Assembly (NCBI GenBank): GCA_030149205.1
Contig: JASBSB010000003.1
Location: 1-64,000, forward strand
Length of the DNA: 64,000 nt
Reading direction: 5' to 3'
Source of the DNA: Candidatus Heimdallarchaeota archaeon
GTDB lineage: Archaea > Asgardarchaeota > Heimdallarchaeia > Heimdallarchaeales > Kariarchaeaceae
The notes under the pieces are model-generated. The model saw nothing but the letters and a program-made list of their open reading frames with translations, ran no database searches and was not told where the DNA came from. The translations under genes and the position numbers were made by a program. Positions 1 to 9,350 of this stretch are shown piece by piece. Position 1 is the stretch's first letter. Each line of letters opens with the position of its first letter.

Positions 1-92
1 GCACTAGTCAGCTCTGACCCCCTCTTATAAATCTAGTTCGATTCTAGCCGAATCTCAAGCGAGGTTCTCTCTCATCTGAAAATCTTTCATCC

Positions 93-139
93 ATTGAGCC
101 TGAGGGCTCAATGCTTGTCCCAGGAGTTTTGGGACAAGC
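93..139. other. two abutting perfect hairpins upstream of the DUF3179 gene
   Basis: Two perfect inverted repeats sit directly next to each other. The first has an 8-bp stem (93-100 with 105-112) and a TGAG loop. The second has a 9-bp stem (113-121 with 131-139) and a 9-base loop. They end 22 bases before the start codon at 162. They could be a 5' leader structure, a factor-binding site, or the 3' end of a transcript that begins before the window. No long T-run follows the second hairpin, so a simple terminator is not clearly supported. Confidence 0.45.
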
Positions 140-161
140 TTGAAGAAGATTAATTAAATTA

Positions 162-1382
162 ATGAATTATTTTAACATTAAACTTAAGGTATTAGGTTTA
201 CTGGTTATTTTCTCATTTCTTCTAACCTCAATTCAGGCAGATTCTCCTCAACTAAATGCTACGTGTCTAGTCCCTTGTGAAAAAATAGTAGATGGTGGTC
301 CAGGAAAAGATGGAATTCCAGCAATTGATGCCCCTAAGTTTATATCCGTTTCTGAAGTTAATTTGGCAGATGATGAACTAGTTCTTGGTGTTTGGTCTGA
401 TGGAATCTTAAAGGCATACCCCTACAATATTCTTAATTGGCATGAAATTACAAATGATCAGTTCAATGATAAATATAAATCAATTACGTATTGTCCACTA
501 ACTGGGACTGGAATTGTATTCAGTCGGGGTAATGTAGACAAGAGCACCTTTGGGGTATCAGGAAAATTATTTGAGAATAACCTGATCATGTATGATAGAA
601 AAAGTGATTCCTATTGGAGTCAGATGCTTCAAGAGTCGATTGTTGGTAACAAGATTGGAACGAAACTTGTGGCAGAAATAGCGTTAGAAACAACATGGAA
701 AACTTGGAAAACCATGTTTCCCACAACGTTGGTACTGTCATCTGACACAGGTTATCAGAGAGATTATTCGTATTACCCCTACGGGAATTATCGAAGTTCC
801 CGAGACATATTTTTTGGATCCTCATATGATTCTGCCAAATCTCCAGACAATAAGTTTAATCCAAAAGAACTGACTACGGTTGTTAAAAGATCAGATTCAA
901 CTTTTGCAATACCGTTCTCAACTGTCAGTAAAGGTGTTGTTAATTTTAAAGACGGTTCTGAACAACTTAATCTCTTTTTTGACAAAGCAGCACATTTATC
1001 AGTAGTATTCACATCTCAGTCTCAAACATTCATAAAGTCTAAAATTTCAAACGGAAGTATGGGGTTGCCAACGTTTCTTGATCAAAAGCAGAATAGGTAT
1101 GATTTTTTAGGAAGAGTGATAGAGAACAAAACTGGAGTCAAAGACTTAATTATAGTTCCAAGCTATAATGCTTTTTGGTTTGCTCTAGTCTCATTTTTCC
1201 CAGATTCCAAAATTTTCAATGGGCAGAATTTCATTCAATATTCAAATTCTTCAAGACTATCTTCAACATTTACTGGAAATCCACAATCAGCAAGCTTTGA
1301 TACTTTAATTCCTGTTGGTCTACTCTCACTGCTTATCCTTATAGTTATTGTTAAACGAAGAAATATTTTTTCGTTTGAATAA
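162..1382 (+). CDS. DUF3179 domain-containing secreted, membrane-anchored protein
   Basis: A 406-residue protein with an N-terminal signal peptide (hydrophobic residues about 10-24, likely cleavage after Ala26) and one C-terminal membrane segment (about 380-398) followed by a basic tail. The body carries the hallmarks of DUF3179: GGPGKDGIPA near residue 46, YPYNILNWHEI near 86, TYCPLTGTG near 109, FGVSG, then LIMYDRKSDSYWSQ. This is a widespread archaeal and bacterial extracellular domain of unknown biochemical function; the conserved Cys and His suggest metal or redox chemistry, but that is inference. The ATG start is preceded by two hairpins at 93-139. The last 57 bases overlap the convergent gene at 1326-2684. 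Confidence 0.85.
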   Translation: MNYFNIKLKVLGLLVIFSFLLTSIQADSPQLNATCLVPCEKIVDGGPGKDGIPAIDAPKFISVSEVNLADDELVLGVWSDGILKAYPYNILNWHEITNDQFNDKYKSITYCPLTGTGIVFSRGNVDKSTFGVSGKLFENNLIMYDRKSDSYWSQMLQESIVGNKIGTKLVAEIALETTWKTWKTMFPTTLVLSSDTGYQRDYSYYPYGNYRSSRDIFFGSSYDSAKSPDNKFNPKELTTVVKRSDSTFAIPFSTVSKGVVNFKDGSEQLNLFFDKAAHLSVVFTSQSQTFIKSKISNGSMGLPTFLDQKQNRYDFLGRVIENKTGVKDLIIVPSYNAFWFALVSFFPDSKIFNGQNFIQYSNSSRLSSTFTGNPQSASFDTLIPVGLLSLLILIVIVKRRNIFSFE

Positions 1383-2684
1383 ATCTTTATTAATTAAAAT
1401 TAATAAAACGAAGAGGGTTAATATTAAAACATAGGATTGAAATAAGATGGGTGATCTATAAATAGTAAAAACTGTATTTAGCTGGAAATTTTGATCAAAA
1501 GATTCAGTTGAATTCCATTGAATAAGAAACAACCCAAATACAAAACCAGTTTTATACTTTGATTCATTTACATTAATAGAAAATGAAATTTTGGAAACTT
1601 GTGTTGTAGGAGATATTGTTGAATTGCTATATAAGATTTCATTCAGGTAAGATTTGAACAAACCTGTGTAATTCTGCTGTGAGACATTATGCACCCCCAT
1701 TTGTTTTATCAAAGCATCTAGCTGTGTCTTGATTGAATCAAATTTTGATTGATTAACAAGACCCCATATATATGACATTTGAAGCGATGTTGCTGGCAAA
1801 TTTAATTCTGAAGTTACCTGGGCTCCCGTTGGATATGAGACGGTGCTTAGTTGATAAGGTTGAAATTGCTCTGTTAGTACTTTTACATTTAAAGAGCTAC
1901 TAGTGTTAAAGTTTTGTGAGTTGCCCTGAACTGGACCCACGATTGTAAATGCAATAATTAATCCAATTATGATTAAGGATCTAAGAATACTTGGAGAAAA
2001 GGTTGCGGGGGAAAACCTAATCCAATTCACTGTAAATTTAGGGTAACGATGTGAAATCTGCTGGTCTAAAACTGGGAGGACAATGATCCTAAGATAGACC
2101 AAAAATATAGTCAGATGTAAAAAGAAATCAAGTATAGGGTACTGCAATATATTGGTCTGAAAATATTGAATTCGTTGGTCAGGTGTCCAGTTTGTGAAGA
2201 ACACGTTGCTTCCTATTAATGGATTTACAGGAGTTATTTCAATGAATAGTCCTGCAACAGATAGAATAAAAGTGCTAAGATTTAGTAGTACTCCCCCCTG
2301 AATATCATAAAGAGTGGTATCAAATGGAAAGAATATGGCGAGGGGACCGAAGGATGAATCATAAAACATGTGAGTTAACCATAGAATCACGAATAGATTC
2401 AAATAAAACCTGGTTTCTGGATTGAAAATCTTTGGATACTTTTCTTTTAAGCCTTTAGAAATTGTAATTGTGTGAATAAAGAATAGGATAATCAATGGGT
2501 AAAAGATTGAATGAGACCAGGTACGATGAACACCCACCAATAGATCGAGATCAGGAAATACCGCCCCAAGAGAGACCAACAACAACAGCGTTCTATTTTG
2601 AAACATTTTAGCTCTATATTCTTTTGTGGAAAATATCAGGACTAATAAAACAGAGATCCCAAGATGTGATGTACCCCAAGTCAT
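1326..2684 (-). CDS. DUF457/YdjM-like membrane-bound metal-dependent hydrolase homologue with extra external domain
   Basis: A 452-residue membrane protein starting at ATG. The N-terminal half matches the DUF457/YdjM pattern: His in TSHLGIS near residue 7, FPDLDLLVG near 44, HRTWSHS near 53, and THMFYDSS near 104, the presumed metal ligands, within several membrane segments. The family is called metal-dependent hydrolase, but its substrate is not established. From about residue 240, after another membrane segment (IIIGLIIAFTIVG), there is a predicted external domain of about 170 residues rich in N-x-S/T sites. A final membrane segment and Lys-rich tail follow. That external domain is not part of the usual short YdjM proteins. 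The gene converges on and overlaps the DUF3179 gene by 57 bases. Confidence 0.7.
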   Translation of the reverse strand: MTWGTSHLGISVLLVLIFSTKEYRAKMFQNRTLLLLVSLGAVFPDLDLLVGVHRTWSHSIFYPLIILFFIHTITISKGLKEKYPKIFNPETRFYLNLFVILWLTHMFYDSSFGPLAIFFPFDTTLYDIQGGVLLNLSTFILSVAGLFIEITPVNPLIGSNVFFTNWTPDQRIQYFQTNILQYPILDFFLHLTIFLVYLRIIVLPVLDQQISHRYPKFTVNWIRFSPATFSPSILRSLIIIGLIIAFTIVGPVQGNSQNFNTSSSLNVKVLTEQFQPYQLSTVSYPTGAQVTSELNLPATSLQMSYIWGLVNQSKFDSIKTQLDALIKQMGVHNVSQQNYTGLFKSYLNEILYSNSTISPTTQVSKISFSINVNESKYKTGFVFGLFLIQWNSTESFDQNFQLNTVFTIYRSPILFQSYVLILTLFVLLILINKDLFKRKNISSFNNNYKDKQ

Positions 2685-2795
2685 TAAGATTGTGAAATAT
2701 TGTTAATTAATAGCTTTTATGCTCAGTAGATAAAGGATTATAAAAATCAGAATTTTATGAATTCCTTTTTATTGAATTAAATTCTTATAAAATTA

Positions 2796-5700
2796 TTGCT
2801 AGAACAATTTGTGTGGTTTAGTATTCAATCAGAGTTCGGTATCACACTTGGGGAACTTGGAAAACTTGCTGGAGAGGCAGATCCCTCATTATTAGGGGGT
2901 CCCCTTATTGGAATTAAAAGCTTGGTTAGTACAGAAGCATCTAGTTCCGAGTCTAAATTTATGGATGGTTCAACTGAGCAAGCTGCATTTGGGGTCTCAG
3001 AAATCAGAACCAGTCAGGGAGTAATACTCAGTAGTTACATTATTTCAAAAACTAAGGGAGCAGTTAAGCAAAAAAACATTGAAATTATTCGAGATGTTGC
3101 AATAAACCTTGGAAGACAACTCGGACAACTTCCAAATCTGGAGGAATACACAAGTTCTGGTAGGAGAATTTCTCGGGAGACCATGTCAGTCGCACTGATT
3201 AATGCCTGTAAAATTGTCAGAATGAATCAAAAGATGACAGGGGACGTAACCACCTTAGATCAGAGGTTTCAGGATAAATTAATCGAGGTGTTCGGAGATA
3301 AAAAGAATTTGCTGTCTCTAATTGATGAATTTTTTGAAACAAAGGGATGGAGATTAACATTAGATTTTTGGGAAGATGGATTATTAACAAGAGAAAAACG
3401 TCGCCAACTTAGATTTCGTATGACTATTCACATCCTTAGTCTGTTAGCAGAGCAAGACCCCTTGTTAATGTTAAGGTCTTCTCATAAGCAAAACCTGATT
3501 GAAAAGTATGAACGAGCTCTTGAACAGATTTTAATCTCTTTGAACCCAGAACCTGAGTTAGAACTTGTGAAAGTTGTGCCCAATGAGATTGCTGAGAGCT
3601 TCTCTAGTACATTAGCAAAAATTAACCTTCGTGATTTGCATAACGCGATAGACATAATATTTGTTCAGGTGATCAAGAGGTCTTTTCTGTCGGCCTTAAA
3701 GGAAGAACCCAGTTTAGCCTTTATTCAAATCCCAAGGTATCCTCTATACAGTGCGTATTTAAAAAACCTCCCACCAACTCAGCTTCCACACCTAGGTTCA
3801 TTTTTATTGGAAATTATAAGACCCTCCTTGAATTCCAGGCAATTTACTTACCTAAGGGTCTTCTTCTCTAAATTTATGGAGCATATGAGAGGAGTTAAGA
3901 TTACTACCCCCACTTGGGCTCTGTTAATCTCCTTTTGTATGAACTTTGTAACAGAAGATGAGTATAAAAAAGGTGTAGATTCAATTTCAGACACCTCAAT
4001 AGATGGCAGATGGAAAAAAGCACTACTTAAAAATTTTAGTAGTAAGCAGACTCAGACATTTAAGATAGATTCATTTTTGGAGACCAGAATAATTGCTGAA
4101 TCTGTAGCCCAAGCCTTTGTTGAAGTAGTATTGTCAATCATCTATGATCAGTTAATAGGATCTGATTCAGAGAAAATCGGAGTTATCCCTGAAAAAATGA
4201 TAACCATGTATAAAGAGCTAGCACCTTCTGTCAAAGCTACAGGCGTAATGACATCCATTCTGAAATTTTTAAACTCGGATTTGTTTCCAGTTTCATTTTT
4301 AGCCCCACAACCTAGAGATTTCTTAATAGCTGCTCTGCAGACGAATTTTGCAACTTTGTCATATGGGGGTAGTTCATTAGATCTTGATGAAAAAAATCGG
4401 GTTAAATATCAAAAAGACAGAATCCCCCTGAATGAATTTCTGAATAAATTTGAAAATTATGAAATTATTTATGACAATGATAAACGGACAAGATCCGATT
4501 TAACGATCATGGAGCCTATATTCTTCCTTTCAATAACAGAAAAAATAAATGTTTTATTGAGGGCAATCACCTTATCTGCTGAAACTAAGGTTGTAGATAA
4601 TTGTGGAAATATTATAAAAGAATGGATAACGCAATTTACAGAAGAACTCAACCGAATGGACTCAAACTTTGGTAAAAAGAACATCAAAAACAAAGATGAA
4701 CTCATTAATCAAGACTTTTCGTACTTTAAACATGCCATTGTGTCAACAAATTCACTCCCACCAATAATTAAGAAGGAGTATGATGGGATAATTCAAACAC
4801 TGGAGACTGCCTCATCAAACCTCATTCTGGTTTGGAGTTCAATTGCAGCAAAAATTAAGTTAGATCAGTATTCATCTGATACTAGAAATTCCTGGAAAGA
4901 ACTTAAAGCAGAATTAGATAAAACCCTTAAACACAATTTAAACAAATTAGAGAAAACGATGAAAAATCATAAAGCAAAGATTTCTAATTATGTCAAATCC
5001 ATCAAAAAACCTCTAACAAAAGCCCTAAATAGAGATATAACTGAAAAAATTCTCAACTACTCCTCAAAATCCAATGATCAAAACTCATTAGAAAAACGAA
5101 CAAAAAACACTTTACGAACAATTGCAACGAAGTATCAATTTCATTCCTCCTTTACTAAAGACAACTTCAAACTGAGTTTTGCATTAGATCTATTTGAAAA
5201 TATTCCAGAAACTTTCTATGAATCAGCTTATGATTCATTAATTTCAAACAAACGGGCTGATGAAGTTGTAAGAGAGGCCTTAAGCAAAGCAAGTGACAAA
5301 CAAGATTTTGAGATTTTAATTGTAGATCGATCTTATGAGATTAGGAAGAGTCTTGAAAAAGGGATAGTTGAAACATTGGAATCAATTGAAAACATCTTTA
5401 TCGATAGCAACGCACCAATTTTTGCTGAGCCAGCGGGGGTTTTCCTCCAACTTGGAAAAATTCCGGTTGAGGAATTGGATAATGAAGATATACTCCTAAA
5501 TTCCCTCAACTTTCCTGGAATTTTAATTGAAAGAGAATCCATGGATTGGGTTATTAAGTATCAACTCCCTTACTCAGTAAATAAAAAACAACAGGAACCT
5601 AAATTGGTAACACTTTCTGATGCAATTAGATATATTACACTCGGTGAATTTTTTGATGATATGGCTTCAATTGAGCAAGCACTTTCTTATGTTGCAGAAA

Positions 5701-5798
5701 AGTTAGAAAGTACATCTCCGTCCAAACTTCGCAGAATTATTAGTCAGGTTGAGGGATTAATATTTAGTTTAGAAGACCTTAATATTACCTTAACTTAA
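2796..5798 (+). CDS. large uncharacterised protein with longin-like N-terminus
   Basis: A 1000-residue soluble protein I do not recognise as a whole. The first 115 residues look like an Asgard longin/roadblock-type domain: a first beta strand (LEQFVWFSIQ), a DPSLLGG segment, a second strand pair (VSEIRTSQGVILSSYII), then a helix ending in LPNLEE. The rest appears almost entirely alpha-helical, with a strongly charged, Lys-rich stretch at about 690-790 that may be coiled-coil. No signal peptide or membrane segment is seen. The only plausible start in phase with the domain is TTG at 2796 (GTG at 2811 is the alternative). A TATA-like TTATAAAAA lies at 2738-2746. In Asgard archaea such longin domains accompany small GTPases, so a regulatory or trafficking role is inferred only. 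Confidence 0.6.
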   Translation: MLEQFVWFSIQSEFGITLGELGKLAGEADPSLLGGPLIGIKSLVSTEASSSESKFMDGSTEQAAFGVSEIRTSQGVILSSYIISKTKGAVKQKNIEIIRDVAINLGRQLGQLPNLEEYTSSGRRISRETMSVALINACKIVRMNQKMTGDVTTLDQRFQDKLIEVFGDKKNLLSLIDEFFETKGWRLTLDFWEDGLLTREKRRQLRFRMTIHILSLLAEQDPLLMLRSSHKQNLIEKYERALEQILISLNPEPELELVKVVPNEIAESFSSTLAKINLRDLHNAIDIIFVQVIKRSFLSALKEEPSLAFIQIPRYPLYSAYLKNLPPTQLPHLGSFLLEIIRPSLNSRQFTYLRVFFSKFMEHMRGVKITTPTWALLISFCMNFVTEDEYKKGVDSISDTSIDGRWKKALLKNFSSKQTQTFKIDSFLETRIIAESVAQAFVEVVLSIIYDQLIGSDSEKIGVIPEKMITMYKELAPSVKATGVMTSILKFLNSDLFPVSFLAPQPRDFLIAALQTNFATLSYGGSSLDLDEKNRVKYQKDRIPLNEFLNKFENYEIIYDNDKRTRSDLTIMEPIFFLSITEKINVLLRAITLSAETKVVDNCGNIIKEWITQFTEELNRMDSNFGKKNIKNKDELINQDFSYFKHAIVSTNSLPPIIKKEYDGIIQTLETASSNLILVWSSIAAKIKLDQYSSDTRNSWKELKAELDKTLKHNLNKLEKTMKNHKAKISNYVKSIKKPLTKALNRDITEKILNYSSKSNDQNSLEKRTKNTLRTIATKYQFHSSFTKDNFKLSFALDLFENIPETFYESAYDSLISNKRADEVVREALSKASDKQDFEILIVDRSYEIRKSLEKGIVETLESIENIFIDSNAPIFAEPAGVFLQLGKIPVEELDNEDILLNSLNFPGILIERESMDWVIKYQLPYSVNKKQQEPKLVTLSDAIRYITLGEFFDDMASIEQALSYVAEKLESTSPSKLRRIISQVEGLIFSLEDLNITLT

Positions 5799-5805
5799 TT
5801 TTTTT
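5799..5805 (+). terminator. T-run terminator after the 1000-residue gene
   Basis: Seven T residues follow the stop codon at once, consistent with an archaeal oligo-T terminator. The convergent HAD gene ends two bases further on. Confidence 0.35.
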
Positions 5806-5806
5806 C

Positions 5807-6628
5807 TCATTTATCTAGAAGATCAGAGATTTTATCCAACCAGTAGGTCGGTTGATATGATAAATTTGATAAATCTATTCCTCTTGACTTTCCAGTTCTG
5901 ACTAGAACCGAGTCTATTCCTAACTCATTCGCAACTTTAACATCAGCGTTTACTTCATCACCGATAATTACCACCTTCTTATTGGTCATTTCTTGGTTAA
6001 TGAATTTTACAGCTTCTTCAACTATTGATGGGTTAGGTTTACCAAGTATCTCATACTTTTTACCAGTTATTTCTTGCAACATAAGTCCATACGCACCGGT
6101 ATCTAATTCAAATCCATTTTCTGATTCGTAGTAATGTCCCTCTTGTAATATATAGAACTTTAATCCTTTAAGAATTAAAGTTAGTACTTTATTGAGATCA
6201 CTGGGTAGCTCCAAATCTCTGACATCACCAAGTACAACAGAGTCTGGAGTTCTAGTTGTCTTAGGAAGCCTCTTTGCAACAGAATTTGTGGTAAAACATA
6301 CGGGATTTATTACTCCACTCTCTATTAAAGTGTATAAGTGATCAACAACAGAATAAATTTCATTTTTCTTTAACCCTAATGATTTAATTTGAGGTTTTAT
6401 CATCAAATCTTCTTTATTCCTGCTATCTGTATTTGTTAAGGCAACAAAGGTACAATTCTCTCTTATAAATTTTAAGACCTGGAGGGATCTGTCATACAAC
6501 CCAAAATTATCATAAAATGTCCCGTTAAGATCAATGATAACAATATCATACTCTACTAACAAACTAGAATTGAATCTGATCATAAGGTGATACTGATTTT
6601 TATGATTAAATCTCTTCCACTGAGACAT
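5807..6628 (-). CDS. HAD-superfamily (HAD-IIA, HDHD2/NagD-like) phosphatase
   Basis: A 273-residue cytosolic protein with the four HAD motifs. Motif I is IIDLNGTFYD, with nucleophile Asp33 and Asn35 where a second Asp is usual. Motif II is LTNTD near 64. Motif III contains the Lys of GKPNP near 197. Motif IV is GDEVNADVKVA near 223. The order and the cap region between motifs II and III fit HAD-IIA enzymes such as NagD and HDHD2, which dephosphorylate small phosphate esters. The exact substrate cannot be read from sequence. DLxGT in place of DxDGT also occurs in HDHD2 relatives, so it is not evidence of inactivity. The start could be ATG at 6628 or Met16 at 6583, as the core begins near residue 27. 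It diverges from the antiporter gene across a 65-base spacer. Confidence 0.8.
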   Translation of the reverse strand: MSQWKRFNHKNQYHLMIRFNSSLLVEYDIVIIDLNGTFYDNFGLYDRSLQVLKFIRENCTFVALTNTDSRNKEDLMIKPQIKSLGLKKNEIYSVVDHLYTLIESGVINPVCFTTNSVAKRLPKTTRTPDSVVLGDVRDLELPSDLNKVLTLILKGLKFYILQEGHYYESENGFELDTGAYGLMLQEITGKKYEILGKPNPSIVEEAVKFINQEMTNKKVVIIGDEVNADVKVANELGIDSVLVRTGKSRGIDLSNLSYQPTYWLDKISDLLDK

Positions 6629-6693
6629 AAATAAATCAAGTTAGATACAATATTCGATGAATACTTTTAAGTCTTAAAATTTAATAAGGTCTT

Positions 6694-8511
6694 ATGGCAT
6701 CAAATCAACTTGTTTCTCTTTTTGGAATTGCAATTCTGTTGGTTTTGGGCGTATTTGCTGATGAACTTAGTGATAAAAATAAACGATTTCCTAGACTGCT
6801 TGCCTTACTTGGGATAGGAAGTTTTCTTGTAGTAAGTCAAAATTTCATTAATTTTAATTTTTATAGTGAGGCAATTTCAAATCTGCATAGTGTTGATAAT
6901 GTAAGATTCATTACAGAGTTGGTTCTTTCAATAGTTTTATTCAAGGAGGGAATAGAATTAGATTTTAGAGGGTTTCTTAAAGATATTAGAGTTATTTTAT
7001 TATTAGCGTTTATTGGGACACTAATCTCAACGTTGATTTTTGCAGTTTCTATATCTGTATTCCTGAGTTACCCATTTATACTCGCAATTATCGTCGCAGG
7101 AATTCTTACACCAACTGATCCTGCTGCCACCTTTTCTTTGTTTAAAGGTGGGTTAAAGGTAAATCCTAAACTCAAGAATATCATTGGTGGTGAAAGTGCC
7201 TTAAATGATGCTGTTGCTATAGTTTTAGTAACAGAATGGTTTCTTTCTAGTTTAGTCAAAGGATCAAAATCTTTAACTTTTGATTCGAATTTGATAAGTG
7301 AGGTATTGATTAGCTTTCTGGGAGCAATTCTACTTGGGCTAGCTTTGGCTTATTTCTTTTTATTTATCAACAAGAATATCAAACTTAGTATACAAACGAA
7401 TCTTCTCTCTTTGGCACTACTTATTACAAGTTTTATCTTCCCATTGTTTTTCCACGAATTTCATCTTCCAGTATCAGCAGCTATTACATCCCTCACTGCT
7501 GGAATAGTGTTTGGTAATCCCACAGTGTTTGGATTTAATAGATTCCCGCTCCATGAGCTAGAAGATTTTCAACACGTACTCTCAGAAACAGGTGAGTTAA
7601 TAGCTTTTAGTGCGATTGGAATGTTTATAGCGTACAATGATTTCGCTTTGGTCCTTGGATTAGCACTTCTTTTCACATTGCTTGGGTTAATAGCAAGGTT
7701 GATCACTGTGAATGTACTACTTTTTCCATATAAAGAAATTTCTCCGAAAAAAGCATTTTTTGTGGGTTGGGCTGGAATGCGAGGGTTGGCAAGTGGAACC
7801 CTTGTTTTAATAATTTATTCAACACTAAAACAATACCCATCTGTTGCAAATTCCCTTCCAGTTTCACCTGAAATCTTGGTTTCTGCAATTGTTTTGAGTT
7901 TACTTTTAAGTGCTCTTACTCAAAGTCTTCCGATGAAAAAAATCGGCTTAAGAACAGGAAGCCTTTCAAAAACAAATCTGGTTCTGAAGCTACAGATTGA
8001 AGAAGAGGTACTAACAGCCAAACTAAATTATCTACAGGATGTACGAAATAAAAGAGAGATCTCATTGAAGGAGTACCAACTTTTGACTTTACCGTTAAAT
8101 GATCAACTACAAAAGGTTAGAGCAGAACTTGAATTAGAGTCACAAAACCTTCAAACACAAATAAAAACAACAACATATGAGTTGTTGATGATACATTTGA
8201 TAGAAAAATCAACACATGAAAATGAGGAAACGCTTGAATTAGAAGAGATTTTGGAAGAGCTTACCGAAGAAGAAATTGAGCTTACTAATGAATTAGAAAT
8301 ACTATTAAATAAGTTATCTCAAGAATTCAAAAACCTGAGGATGGGGGTATCAAGAAAGAATGAAATTAAGACCCTCAATGAGTTTTTAGAAAAAACCTTA
8401 CAAGGTATAGAAGATGGATCACCAAGACTTCAAGCTCTTCTAAAAATTGTTAATAATATTAAAGACGAACATTTTACTGAGAAGGATTTACAAGAGGCTG
8501 ATCTAAAATAG
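6694..8511 (+). CDS. CPA1-family Na+/H+ antiporter with coiled-coil cytosolic tail
   Basis: A 605-residue protein with about twelve membrane segments in the first 420 residues, then a soluble Glu/Lys-rich tail of about 180 residues that looks coiled-coil. CPA1 landmarks are present: LTPTDPAATFSLFKGG near residue 140, GGESALNDAVAIV near 168, and WAGMRGLASGTLV near 357. These are the ion-binding and conserved Arg regions of NhaP/NHE-type exchangers, which swap Na+ or K+ for H+ to control pH and ion balance. The ATG at 6694 has an AAGGT ribosome-binding-like sequence just before it. The soluble tail is probably regulatory. The 3' end overlaps the convergent BtuF-like gene by 38 bases. Confidence 0.88.
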   Translation: MASNQLVSLFGIAILLVLGVFADELSDKNKRFPRLLALLGIGSFLVVSQNFINFNFYSEAISNLHSVDNVRFITELVLSIVLFKEGIELDFRGFLKDIRVILLLAFIGTLISTLIFAVSISVFLSYPFILAIIVAGILTPTDPAATFSLFKGGLKVNPKLKNIIGGESALNDAVAIVLVTEWFLSSLVKGSKSLTFDSNLISEVLISFLGAILLGLALAYFFLFINKNIKLSIQTNLLSLALLITSFIFPLFFHEFHLPVSAAITSLTAGIVFGNPTVFGFNRFPLHELEDFQHVLSETGELIAFSAIGMFIAYNDFALVLGLALLFTLLGLIARLITVNVLLFPYKEISPKKAFFVGWAGMRGLASGTLVLIIYSTLKQYPSVANSLPVSPEILVSAIVLSLLLSALTQSLPMKKIGLRTGSLSKTNLVLKLQIEEEVLTAKLNYLQDVRNKREISLKEYQLLTLPLNDQLQKVRAELELESQNLQTQIKTTTYELLMIHLIEKSTHENEETLELEEILEELTEEEIELTNELEILLNKLSQEFKNLRMGVSRKNEIKTLNEFLEKTLQGIEDGSPRLQALLKIVNNIKDEHFTEKDLQEADLK

Positions 8512-9304
8512 CTTTTTTGAGTGTTGATGGATGAAGAGCAGTTTTTGTGCCAAACCAACTTAAATAAGAGCCATCAACCAGCTTACATCTCTCAGGTGAT
8601 AATCGGAGATACCTACTCAAAAAATCTCTGTCAACCTCTTTAAATTTATACGGTTCATCTGGAAGTATAACCCAATTTGGAATACATTTTTTGACCTCCT
8701 CAAGTGAAACCTCAGGATACTGTTTATCAGTTTGTACGATATTGCTCAACCCAACAGAGAACAGTATACTCGAAATATACGTATGTTTAGAAATTGACAT
8801 CCAAGGATTTTTCCAGATAGGACAAAACACTGACCAAACAGGTTCATCTTTTATTTCTTTTAATAATTTGACGTTTCTCAGATATTTTGCAATTATTGGG
8901 GTTATATCTAACTCAAACAATTTAATTAAATTCTTTAACATCTTATAATTATCATTAATCGTAGTGACCTTTGTACCATAGATTGGAAAACTATCCTTTA
9001 ACTTGTAGAAATCTTCAATTCTGTTTTCTTCCACATTCATCAAAATGAGGTCTGGTTGTAAATCTGCTATTTTTTGAATATTTGGATTTTTTGTCCCACC
9101 AACAATTACTCTTGGTTTATCTCTTGCATTTTTTGGTTGGTTACAAAATTTAGTAACTCCAACCAAGCTATTACCTAGACCTAAATCAAAAAGAGTCTTT
9201 GTCAATGAGGGTACTAGAGAAACCACGCGAGAGTATTTACTATGAGCCCTATTATTGATTGCATTATTATTCAATACTATTCGAATATAGTATACAATCC
9301 ACAA
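8474..9304 (-). CDS. BtuF/helical-backbone metal receptor-like binding protein without signal peptide
   Basis: The product resembles the cobalamin/siderophore-binding (BtuF, FecB) fold: RVVSLVPSLTKTLFDLGLG starts the first lobe, VIVGGTKNPNIQKIADLQPDLIL is the typical next segment, and the second lobe has YISSILFSVGLSNI and VSLEEVKKCIPNWVILPDEP. Normal family members are exported and feed an ABC transporter. This one has neither signal peptide nor lipobox and no transporter genes beside it, so it may be a cytosolic version. The longest frame starts with TTG at 9304. A second TTG at 9274 is equally possible, since the first beta strand begins near residue 25. A TATA-like stretch lies near 9323-9332. 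The gene overlaps the antiporter 3' end by 38 bases. Confidence 0.72.
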   Translation of the reverse strand: MWIVYYIRIVLNNNAINNRAHSKYSRVVSLVPSLTKTLFDLGLGNSLVGVTKFCNQPKNARDKPRVIVGGTKNPNIQKIADLQPDLILMNVEENRIEDFYKLKDSFPIYGTKVTTINDNYKMLKNLIKLFELDITPIIAKYLRNVKLLKEIKDEPVWSVFCPIWKNPWMSISKHTYISSILFSVGLSNIVQTDKQYPEVSLEEVKKCIPNWVILPDEPYKFKEVDRDFLSRYLRLSPERCKLVDGSYLSWFGTKTALHPSTLKKAILDQPLVNPSQ

Positions 9305-9350
9305 AAATCTTTCGAGACCCGATAATATTATAGGTCAGGCAAATAATGAA

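Noticed and set aside
30..56. tRNA-like T-arm (CTAG-TTCGATT-CTAG) at the left edge, possibly the 3' end of a tRNA
   Set aside because: The loop fits TTCRANY, but only four stem pairs form, no anticodon stem-loop with a sensible anticodon can be placed before it, and the 5' half would lie outside the window.
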